A stretch of DNA of 41,920 nucleotides, from contig JAILOD010000269.1 of assembly GCA_024691015.1 (NCBI GenBank), positions 1 to 41,920 of the forward strand. Reading direction: 5' to 3'. This document shows, one piece after another, positions 19,190-27,221 of the stretch; positions within the stretch are counted from its first letter, which is position 1; every line of letters begins with the position of its first letter. This DNA comes from Lachnospiraceae bacterium. GTDB taxonomy: Bacteria; Bacillota; Clostridia; Lachnospirales; Lachnospiraceae. The notes below the pieces were generated by a model that ran no database searches, had not been told where the DNA came from, and saw only the letters and a list, made by a program, of their open reading frames with translations. A program made the position numbers and the translations under genes.

Positions 19190-20642
19190 AGGCAGATATT
19201 CATATTTATTTTCCAATATGGCTTTATTTACCATAAGTAATTTTGTTTCAAAAATACTTGTGTTTCTTCTGGTCCCATTCTATACCACTTACCTTTCGGA
19301 ATCGGAATACGGCGTTGCCGATCTTATGCAGACCACACTATTACTTACCGTTCCCATTCTCACCGTTAACATAGGAGAAAGCGCTCTGAGATTTGCGCTT
19401 GAAGGGGATGACAAAAACAATATATTTGACATAGGTCTGAGATATGTTTTAAAGGGTATTGCGATCGTGGGTGGCCTGGTTTTTACTGCGGTCTGTGTGG
19501 GGACATTTACGGGATTCTTAAATGACGGCCTTTTGAAGATTTATTTAATCATCTTTTTTGTTTTATATGCGGCGGATGCCTTTTATGAATTTATGCTGCT
19601 GTTCAGTCAGGGATGTGATGCGGTAAAGATCATGATATGCGGTTCGGTATCCTGTACGGTTCTTGTAATCGCCTCGAACCTGATAGCGCTTTTGGTCCTG
19701 AGGACCGGACTGTACGGATATCTTACGGCGCAGGTCATCTCCTTTGCCGGAGCAGGGTTTCTGATATATATCCTGATGAAGAGGGAGGGCTATATAGGCA
19801 ATGCCTCTTTGGACAGGAAAAATGAAGGCTACAGGGCGCTTAAGGGGCAGATGGTAAGCTACGGAAAGGGAATGCAGCTGTATGCCGCATCTTCCTGGGC
19901 GAATAATGCCATCGACAGGTATTTTATCCTGTTTTTCCTGGGAAGTGCCGTGAACGGCCTTTATGGAGTGGCTTATAAGATCCCGGCGATACTGACCACG
20001 TTTCAGAGGATATTTGCCCAGGCATTTCAGATGTCTGCGGTTAAGGAATATGAAGGGGACGATCCCGAAAACTTTTTCTCGACACTTTACAGAATATACA
20101 ATGCGGTAATGGTTTTCGGCTGTGCTGCATTGGTATATATATTAAAGCCACTGGCGGCATTTCTATTCAGAGAGGGCTTTTTTGAAGCCTGGGTTCTGGT
20201 TCCTCCGCTTCTTATCTCGATAATATTCGGAGCGCTTGAAGGGTTTCTGGGTTCCATCTGCCTTGCCTATAAAGATGGAAGGTCAATGGGAAGGGCAACC
20301 GGGACAGGTGCGGTGGTAAATATCGTTTTGAATTATATCCTCATTGGTCCCTTCGGAGCAATGGGAGCCGCAGTTGCCACGGCGATATCCTATTTTGTTA
20401 TGCTGGTCATGGCATATATTATGGTGAGAAAACATATTGTTTTAAAGACAGGGTTTGTAAAGAACCTGTTTTGCTATGCTTTGCTTGGGGCAGAGAGCGT
20501 GGTTCTTATAACGGGGATCAGATATTACTATCTATATAATGCTCTGATAATACTGGCTCTTTGTGCCTTGTATTTTAAGGACTTTAAAGAAGTATACAAA
20601 AAGCTTATGGAGAAAAGAAGTGCAAAAGCTGAAGGAAAATAA
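19176..20642 (+). CDS. Polysaccharide flippase (Wzx/PST family), copy 1
   Basis: N-terminal SNMALFTISNFVSKILVFLLVPFYTTYLSESEYGVADL, 12-14 hydrophobic segments. Confidence 0.92.
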   Translation: MNENKGRYSYLFSNMALFTISNFVSKILVFLLVPFYTTYLSESEYGVADLMQTTLLLTVPILTVNIGESALRFALEGDDKNNIFDIGLRYVLKGIAIVGGLVFTAVCVGTFTGFLNDGLLKIYLIIFFVLYAADAFYEFMLLFSQGCDAVKIMICGSVSCTVLVIASNLIALLVLRTGLYGYLTAQVISFAGAGFLIYILMKREGYIGNASLDRKNEGYRALKGQMVSYGKGMQLYAASSWANNAIDRYFILFFLGSAVNGLYGVAYKIPAILTTFQRIFAQAFQMSAVKEYEGDDPENFFSTLYRIYNAVMVFGCAALVYILKPLAAFLFREGFFEAWVLVPPLLISIIFGALEGFLGSICLAYKDGRSMGRATGTGAVVNIVLNYILIGPFGAMGAAVATAISYFVMLVMAYIMVRKHIVLKTGFVKNLFCYALLGAESVVLITGIRYYYLYNALIILALCALYFKDFKEVYKKLMEKRSAKAEGK

Positions 20643-21732
20643 AGATATCCTGATATTTATACTGTTTGCTTATATGATACTTACTTCGTATGTATCGCAA
20701 ACGCTTTATGCTTATGTTACGGGTGCATCAACACTCGTTTTCTTTGTTGTGCTTTGTGTACTTTTTTTATTAACGGTCAACCTTCCACAAAGACTGAAAA
20801 AACCGGATTGGGAGCTTTATATTGCCGGAGCCGCCATAGTTATCGCCGGTTTGAATCTTATCATTATCGGTTCAAATAAAGGTGCGGTCCTGGTGGTGGC
20901 AGATATGGCCTTGATGCTGTATCTGTGCGATAAGATCACCTTGTCGGACAGGATAAAAAGGCTTCTGGGAGTTGTGGGTGTAGCGGTGATGATACCCTGG
21001 TACGCCTATGTTCACTGGTATTACAATTTTAACATGGCGGGATTTATCTTTATAACGATCCTTATCATGGGAGAGTTGTTGCTTGAATACATAAAAAATG
21101 ACTATGAGTTTTATTATCTGCAGTATGTGCAGATTCTGTTATATGTTGTAACCATACTTTTTACCTTTTGTTATCACGCAAGAGGAGCAATGGTCTGTGT
21201 GATCCTTGCGGGTATTATTTATCTGCTTCTTCCGCTCATTGCCCGTGGAAAACTCTATACGCTCCTGGTATTGCTTTCTACTGTTTTCAGCATAGCTTTT
21301 ACGGGACTGTATATTGCAATGGGGAAGCTTGGCGTGAACTTCCGTGTTTTATATAAGGATGTATTGTCCGGCAGACAGGAGATATGGGGAGAGCTGTGGG
21401 AGGCATTTTTAAAACAGCCTCTTACCGGGATAGGCTCTTCCTATGAGCTTAAAAGTCTGTTTATCTTTGAGGTTCATAACGGGCTGTTTGATATTCTTAC
21501 CGTTCACGGCGTAATTGTATTTATATTGATATGCATATTGCTGATAAGGAAAATGTGTGAGACAGGAAAGACGCAGTTTAAGTTTTATCCTGACAAGAGA
21601 CTGGCGGCAGCGGGCATATTCTGCTTTCTCTTTGCCTCGTTTTTTGAAAACTGTTTTATAGTTCCGCCTTATAGCGTTATAGTATTTGTTCTGCTGCTAT
21701 ACGTGCTGGATGGTTCTAGTTATGTTAATTGA
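20620..21732 (+). CDS. O-antigen ligase/polymerase-like membrane protein (Wzy candidate 2, paralog of 18020-19189)
   Basis: LSGRQEIWGELWEAFLKQPLTGIGSSYELKSLFIFEVHNGLFDILTVHGVIVFIL aligns to the protein at 18020. GTG at 20620 after GGAGA is a better start than 20563. Confidence 0.78.
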   Translation: MQKLKENKDILIFILFAYMILTSYVSQTLYAYVTGASTLVFFVVLCVLFLLTVNLPQRLKKPDWELYIAGAAIVIAGLNLIIIGSNKGAVLVVADMALMLYLCDKITLSDRIKRLLGVVGVAVMIPWYAYVHWYYNFNMAGFIFITILIMGELLLEYIKNDYEFYYLQYVQILLYVVTILFTFCYHARGAMVCVILAGIIYLLLPLIARGKLYTLLVLLSTVFSIAFTGLYIAMGKLGVNFRVLYKDVLSGRQEIWGELWEAFLKQPLTGIGSSYELKSLFIFEVHNGLFDILTVHGVIVFILICILLIRKMCETGKTQFKFYPDKRLAAAGIFCFLFASFFENCFIVPPYSVIVFVLLLYVLDGSSYVN

Positions 21733-21758
21733 CTATTACCACTATATATTGTTATAAT
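21729..21758 (+). promoter_or_regulatory. Sigma-A-type promoter for locus B (TTGACT - 18 nt - TATAAT)
   Basis: -35 TTGACT at 21729-21734 overlapping the upstream stop codon; perfect TATAAT at 21753-21758; the ATG of the next gene is at 21810 with GAGG upstream. Confidence 0.75.
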
Positions 21759-21809
21759 AAACAGATTAAGAAGACAAAAAGAGTTAAGTGGTAGCTCTGA
21801 GGAATATAA

Positions 21810-23690
21810 ATGATAACGTTTATAAAGAACAAAGCCCTGTTTTTCAGAAGAATGGGTCTTATAACATATGATGTTCTGGCTATTCTTGCGGCCAGTGCTC
21901 TTGGCTTATTGCTCAGGTTTGACTTAAGCTATGATACTCTTTTACACACAACAGGCGGCTATATGTGGAGGGAACATTTATGGCATTACGCTCCGCTTAA
22001 TGTAGCTGTCACTATTCTTATATTCTATCTATTCCACCTATATACATCATTATGGAGCTATGCAGGCGTTGTGGAAATGGGCTCCACGATAATGGCCTGT
22101 CTTGTTTCCGCGCTTGCACAGGCGGTTGGTATGGCACTTTTGGGATTCAACATGCCCAGAAGCTATTATTTCCTTTATGCAATGTGTCTTCTTGCGCTTA
22201 TTTTAATAAGCCGTTTTGCGTACAGGATGTTCAGGACCTTCGTGGAAAAGCGGACGGAAAAGGCCAAATCCATCAATGTTATGGTGATAGGTGCGGGAGA
22301 TGCCGGAAACACGCTTATAAGAGAAATGAAAACAAGCCGTTACATTCAGAAGAACGTGCTCTGTGTTATTGATGATAACAAAGCCAAGATCGGAAGCTAT
22401 ATTCATGGCGTAAAGGTAGTGGGCGGCCGGGATGATATTATAGAAAATGCCGCCAAATACAATATAGATGAGATCATAATAGCGCTTCCTTCTCTTCCCA
22501 GAACGGAAATAAAAAACATTCTGGATATATGTAAGGAAACGAAGTGCGAACTGAAAACCCTGCCGGGTATTTATCAGCTGGTAAACGGAGAGGTAAATGT
22601 CAGCCAGCTTAGAAAGGTTGATGTTGTGGACCTTCTCGGGCGTGAACCCATTGAGGTAGATATGGATTCGATCCTCAAATATGTTACAGGAAAGGTCATT
22701 CTTGTAACCGGAGGGGGCGGTTCCATAGGAAGTGAGCTTTGCAGGCAGATCGCATCCCATAAGCCGAAGACGCTTATTATCTTTGATATATATGAAAACA
22801 GTGCCTATGATATCCAACAGGAGCTTAAAGAACACTATCCCGAGCTTCACCTGGTGGTTCTTATCGGTTCTGTCAGAAATACAAAAAGAGTTAATGATGT
22901 CTTTTCCGAATATAAACCGGATATCGTATACCACGCTGCGGCACATAAGCATGTTCCGCTGATGGAGGACAGCCCGAACGAGGCCATAAAGAACAATGTT
23001 CTGGGTACCTGGAAGGTGGCTCAGGCTGCCGTGGACAACAATGTCAGCAAATTCGTACTTATTTCAACGGATAAGGCGGTAAATCCCACGAATATAATGG
23101 GAGCCACAAAGCGTATCTGCGAGATGATAGTTCAGTCATACAATCACAAGGGAAATACCGTTTTTGTAGCCGTAAGGTTCGGAAATGTATTGGGCTCAAA
23201 CGGTTCCGTGATCCCGCTTTTTAAAAAGCAGATAGCCGAGGGAGGTCCGGTTACGGTCACCGATCCCGAGATAATAAGATATTTCATGACCATACCGGAG
23301 GCGGTTTCACTGGTACTTCAGGCCGGAGCTTATGCCAAGGGCGGAGAAATCTTTGTTCTCGATATGGGTGCTCCGGTAAAGATCTTAGATCTTGCAAAGA
23401 ACCTGATAAGGCTTTCCGGCTATGTTCCGGGTGAGGATATAGAGATCAAATTCATAGGCTTAAGGCCCGGAGAAAAGCTTTATGAGGAAATGCTGATGAA
23501 GGAAGAGGGCATGCAGGACACCGCAAACAAGATGATCCATATAGGCAAGCCCATCGAATTTGAAGAAGATCTGTTTTATGAGAAGTTACAGGAGCTTAGC
23601 ATAGAGTCAAAGGAGGAAAGGGCAGATGTAAGGAAGTGGATAACCGATCTGGTTCCCACCTATCACTATACGCCCAACAGAAATGAGTAA
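21810..23690 (+). CDS. Membrane-anchored nucleoside-diphosphate-sugar 4,6-dehydratase (CapD/PglF/WbpM-like)
   Basis: N-terminal TM domain, CoA-binding-like VMVIGAGDAGNTLIREM, Rossmann ILVTGGGGSIGSELCRQI, AAAHKHVPLMEDSPNEAIKNNVLGT, STDKAVNPTNIMGATKR, GLRPGEKLYEEML. Confidence 0.96.
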   Translation: MITFIKNKALFFRRMGLITYDVLAILAASALGLLLRFDLSYDTLLHTTGGYMWREHLWHYAPLNVAVTILIFYLFHLYTSLWSYAGVVEMGSTIMACLVSALAQAVGMALLGFNMPRSYYFLYAMCLLALILISRFAYRMFRTFVEKRTEKAKSINVMVIGAGDAGNTLIREMKTSRYIQKNVLCVIDDNKAKIGSYIHGVKVVGGRDDIIENAAKYNIDEIIIALPSLPRTEIKNILDICKETKCELKTLPGIYQLVNGEVNVSQLRKVDVVDLLGREPIEVDMDSILKYVTGKVILVTGGGGSIGSELCRQIASHKPKTLIIFDIYENSAYDIQQELKEHYPELHLVVLIGSVRNTKRVNDVFSEYKPDIVYHAAAHKHVPLMEDSPNEAIKNNVLGTWKVAQAAVDNNVSKFVLISTDKAVNPTNIMGATKRICEMIVQSYNHKGNTVFVAVRFGNVLGSNGSVIPLFKKQIAEGGPVTVTDPEIIRYFMTIPEAVSLVLQAGAYAKGGEIFVLDMGAPVKILDLAKNLIRLSGYVPGEDIEIKFIGLRPGEKLYEEMLMKEEGMQDTANKMIHIGKPIEFEEDLFYEKLQELSIESKEERADVRKWITDLVPTYHYTPNRNE

Positions 23691-24813
23691 ACGTATTTTT
23701 TTATCGTGTCCAACCATGCATGACATGGAAATGAAGTATATCAAAGAGGCTTTTGATACAAACTGGGTAGCGCCTCTCGGAGCCAATGTAGACGGCTTTG
23801 AAAAGGATATGGAGGAATATCTGGGGCATGGCATGCACGCCACGGCTTTAAGTGCCGGAACGGCTGCCATTCATCTTGCGTTCAGGATAATAGGCATAAA
23901 GCCCGGAGATCTTGTATTCAGCTCGGATCTTACCTTTGCAGCAACCGTAAATCCCGTTACCTATGAGGGTGGAGTGCCGGTATTTATCGATTCCGAAAGA
24001 GAAAGCTGGAACATGGATCCCGAGGCATTGAAGATAGCATTTGAAAAATATCCCGATGCAAAGGCTGTTATTGCCGCCAACTTATACGGTACACCGGCAA
24101 AGCTTAAGGAGATCGAAGAGATCTGCGATCACTATAATGTACCGTTTATAGAAGATGCGGCAGAGTCTCTGGGGGCAACATACGATGGCATTCCGACAGG
24201 TACCTTCGGAAAGGCAGGGATCTTATCCTTTAACGGAAACAAGATAATAACCACCTCAGGCGGAGGAATGCTGGTGTCTCATGATGAGGAGCTTGTCAAA
24301 AAGGCACGTTTTCTGGCAACACAGGCAAGAGAACCGGAGAGATATTATCAGCATAAGGAGATAGGCTTTAACTACAGGATGTCAAATATCGTGGCCGGGA
24401 TAGGCCGCGGTCAGATGGTATATCTGGACAGCCATGTAGAGGCAAAGAAAATGATCAGGAAGAAATATGAAGAAGCCTTTAAGGATATTCCGGAGATCAG
24501 CTTAAATCCTTATCTTAAGGAGTCCGATCCCAACTGCTGGCTTACCTGCATGCTTCTTAGCGAGGATTCCAAAGTGGGTCCTTACGATATCATGGATGCT
24601 CTTGATGCCGAAAATATCGAGACCAGACCCATATGGAAGCCGATGCACCTGCAGCCTGTATTTAAGGGTAACGGTTTTGTACAGAAAGAGGAGGGAATGT
24701 CCGTCGGAGAAGATATATTTAACCGCGGATTATGCCTGCCGAGTGATATCAAGAACACCGAAGAAGATATGCAAAAGATTACGGGAATTATAAGAGGCCT
24801 GTTCGGTAAATGA
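23683..24813 (+). CDS. DegT/DnrJ/EryC1/StrS family sugar aminotransferase
   Basis: NWVAPLGANVDGFEKDMEEYLG, ALSAGTAAIHLAFRI, IEDAAESLGATYDG, PLP lysine in SFNGNKIITTSGGGM. Confidence 0.96.
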   Translation: MSKRIFLSCPTMHDMEMKYIKEAFDTNWVAPLGANVDGFEKDMEEYLGHGMHATALSAGTAAIHLAFRIIGIKPGDLVFSSDLTFAATVNPVTYEGGVPVFIDSERESWNMDPEALKIAFEKYPDAKAVIAANLYGTPAKLKEIEEICDHYNVPFIEDAAESLGATYDGIPTGTFGKAGILSFNGNKIITTSGGGMLVSHDEELVKKARFLATQAREPERYYQHKEIGFNYRMSNIVAGIGRGQMVYLDSHVEAKKMIRKKYEEAFKDIPEISLNPYLKESDPNCWLTCMLLSEDSKVGPYDIMDALDAENIETRPIWKPMHLQPVFKGNGFVQKEEGMSVGEDIFNRGLCLPSDIKNTEEDMQKITGIIRGLFGK

Positions 24814-25439
24814 TCTATACCAGATTTGTAAAAAGATTTATAGATATAATTCTTTCCCTGTGTGCGCTTATTATACTGTTGCCGGTATATCTGGTGCTTT
24901 TTATCCTGGTGAGGGTAAAGCTGGGTAAGCCCGCTGTTTTCACACAGGACAGACCCGGGCTTCATGGGAAGATATTCAAGCTCTACAAGTTTCGTTCAAT
25001 GACGGATGAAAGAGATAAAAACGGAGAGCTTCTGCCCGATGAGGTCAGGCTTACAAAATTCGGAAGGATCTTAAGGGCAACATCCCTGGACGAATTACCT
25101 GAGTTTTACAATATCCTGAAAGGCGATATGTCCTTTGTCGGGCCACGTCCTCTGCTTGTGCGTTATCTGGACCGCTATAATGAGGAACAGGCTCACAGAC
25201 ATGATGTGTTGCCGGGGCTTACCGGGCTTGCGCAGGTAAACGGAAGGAATGCCATTACCTGGGAAAAGAAATTTGAATATGATGTATATTACGCAAGGAA
25301 CGTATCCTTTCTGATGGATGTGAAGATCGTACTGATGACCGTTAAAAAGGTATTTGTGCGGGAAGGAATAAGTTCGGGGACTCACGCCACGATGGAAGAG
25401 TTCATGGGAAGTGATCCCGAAAAGAAGGAGGGCTTATGA
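24810..25439 (+). CDS. Sugar transferase, PglC/EpsL-like initiating phosphoglycosyltransferase
   Basis: KRFIDIILSLCALIILLPVYLVLFILVRVKLG, FTQDRPGLHGKIFKLYKFRSMTD, DELPEFYNILKGDMSFVGPRPLL, GLTGLAQVNGRNAITWEKKFEYDVYYA. Confidence 0.96.
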   Translation: MIYTRFVKRFIDIILSLCALIILLPVYLVLFILVRVKLGKPAVFTQDRPGLHGKIFKLYKFRSMTDERDKNGELLPDEVRLTKFGRILRATSLDELPEFYNILKGDMSFVGPRPLLVRYLDRYNEEQAHRHDVLPGLTGLAQVNGRNAITWEKKFEYDVYYARNVSFLMDVKIVLMTVKKVFVREGISSGTHATMEEFMGSDPEKKEGL

Positions 25440-26434
25440 GCAATATATTGATACTGTCTGCGGGCAGAAGAGTTGAGCTTGTTAATTGTTTCAAACGGGC
25501 AAGGGACAGGCTGGGAATTAAAGGACAGATCATTGCGGCAGACTGTTCCGAGCTCGCTCCTGCCCTTTATTTTGCCGACATAAATGAGATAGTGCCGCGC
25601 ATAAGCGAAGGCGATAAATATATACAGTCAATTATAGAGATCTCGAATAATTTTAACGTAAAGCTCATAGTGCCTACCATCGATACGGAGCTCATCCTTC
25701 TCGCAGAGAGGAAGGAAGAGATAGAAAAGGCGACCGGAGCCCGTGTGCTGATATCTGATGAAAGGGTGGTAAGGATCTGCCGCGACAAGAGATCCACACA
25801 GGAATTTCTTGAGGAGCACGGCTTTAAGATGCCGAGGCTTTATGATACGGAGGAGCTGGATCATCTGAGGGTTACCTTCCCGCTTTTTATAAAACCTCTG
25901 GACGGCAGTTCTTCAATGGATACTTATAAAGTTCATAATGTCGAAGAGCTTATCACCTTCAGACATCTTATAAAGAATCCCATTGTTCAGGAATATATCT
26001 CAGGTACGGAATATACTATCGATGCTTTTCTGGACTTTAATTCAAAGCTGATATCCATAGTTCCGAGAGTCAGGATAGCAACCCGAAGCGGAGAGATCGC
26101 AAAGGGTAAGATCGTGCGTGACAGAGAGATAATAAGCTCAGCCTCCCGTCTTATGCAGGTATTAAAGCCCATAGGGCATATAACCATACAGTGCATGAAA
26201 ACAGAGAATGGCATACAGTATATCGAAATAAATCCCAGATTCGGAGGAGGCGCGCCGATGTCCATTATGGCAGGTGCGGACAGCTGTGAAAATCTGTACA
26301 GGCTTCTGAACGGGGAAGAGCTTGAATACAATGAAAAGTTCAGGGAGAATATAACCTTTATCCGTTTCGATCAGTCAATAATGCTCAATGAACACAATCA
26401 AAGAGAAGTGGAATATGAAGGCAGTTATTTTTGA
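25436..26434 (+). CDS. ATP-grasp domain protein (carboxylate-amine ligase type)
   Basis: ILILSAGRRVELVNCFKRA, CRDKRSTQEFLEEHGFKMPRLY, FPLFIKPLDGSSSMDTYKV, VQEYISGTEYTIDAFLD, YIEINPRFGGGAPMSIMAGAD. Confidence 0.9.
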   Translation: MSNILILSAGRRVELVNCFKRARDRLGIKGQIIAADCSELAPALYFADINEIVPRISEGDKYIQSIIEISNNFNVKLIVPTIDTELILLAERKEEIEKATGARVLISDERVVRICRDKRSTQEFLEEHGFKMPRLYDTEELDHLRVTFPLFIKPLDGSSSMDTYKVHNVEELITFRHLIKNPIVQEYISGTEYTIDAFLDFNSKLISIVPRVRIATRSGEIAKGKIVRDREIISSASRLMQVLKPIGHITIQCMKTENGIQYIEINPRFGGGAPMSIMAGADSCENLYRLLNGEELEYNEKFRENITFIRFDQSIMLNEHNQREVEYEGSYF

Positions 26435-27098
26435 TCTGGATGATACATTAATCCTTGAGAAGGATTATGTTTTGAGCGGTTACAGAGCCGTGGCAGAAGC
26501 TCTTTCCGGGACAGAGGGTTTTATGAACGATCCGGAAGAGATCATCAAAAAGCTGTCGGAGCTTTTTGATGAGAGTCCGAAAAACGTATTTAACCGCTTG
26601 TATGAGAGCTTTGGTCTTAAATATACAAAAGACGATATTATGAGTCTCGTGGAGATATACAGGACACATGATCCGGAAATAAAAATGCTTCCGGATGCGT
26701 CAGAAGCTATAGCTGCTCTTAAGAACGAGGGTTTCTTTCTCGGGATCCTGTCCGACGGCTATCTTGTAACACAGCAGAAAAAGATTAAGGCCATAGGAGC
26801 AGAAGCTATATTTGACGGGATAGTTTTGACCGATGAACTCGGGCGGGACTACTGGAAGCCTTCGATCAAGGGCTTCGAGGTTCTTTCACAAAGGCTTAAC
26901 GTCGGTTTAAACGAAATGGTCTATGTCGGAGATAATCCCAAAAAAGATTTTGAGATAATGAAAAACAGCCCGATAAAAACCGTAAGGGTAATAAGAGAAG
27001 ACGGTGTATACCGTGACAGTGAGTATGGCGGAGAATGCAGGGAGAACATCCGCACGGATAGTCTTAAAGGGCTTGGGGGAATAATTGGAAAATTGTAA
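26415..27098 (+). CDS. HAD family hydrolase
   Basis: MKAVIFDLDDTLILEKDYV (motif I), GILSDGYLVTQQKKI, YWKPSIKGFEVLSQRL, MVYVGDNPKKDFE. ATG at 26415 fits better than the ORF-track start 26388. Confidence 0.93.
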   Translation: MKAVIFDLDDTLILEKDYVLSGYRAVAEALSGTEGFMNDPEEIIKKLSELFDESPKNVFNRLYESFGLKYTKDDIMSLVEIYRTHDPEIKMLPDASEAIAALKNEGFFLGILSDGYLVTQQKKIKAIGAEAIFDGIVLTDELGRDYWKPSIKGFEVLSQRLNVGLNEMVYVGDNPKKDFEIMKNSPIKTVRVIREDGVYRDSEYGGECRENIRTDSLKGLGGIIGKL

Positions 27099-27221
27099 CG
27101 CACTTTGTCAATAAAAAATCGCCTTCGGCGATGGGCAAAGTGCCGTCTGCCTGGTGTAAAGGCCCGTAGCTTAAGCAGCGGGTGCGTGGCTCGGGTCTGA
27201 ACAGTAACAAGGAGAATTTCC
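27099..27221. other. Structured intergenic element of unknown function inside the locus B operon
   Basis: Outer arms GCACTTTG (27100-27107)/CAAAGTGC (27136-27143), nested ATCGCC-TTC-GGCGAT (27118-27132); downstream GGCCCG (27161-27166) can pair with either CGGG 27179-27182 or CGGGTC 27192-27197. Confidence 0.5.
27113..27132 (-). terminator. Terminator-like hairpin on the minus strand
   Basis: Reverse strand reads ATCGCC-GAA-GGCGAT-TTTTT, a perfect 6-bp stem followed by a T tract. Confidence 0.45.

Noticed and set aside
22203-22952. Long minus-strand ORF (249 aa) antisense to the 4,6-dehydratase
   Set aside because: The plus strand encodes a highly conserved dehydratase; the antisense ORF is a by-product of codon bias.
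27161-27210. tRNA-like text (GGCCCGTAGCTTAAGC...CGGGTCTGAAC)
   Set aside because: The 5' end resembles a tRNA start, but there is no complete cloverleaf, no canonical T-loop GGTTCRA and no acceptor partner at the right distance.
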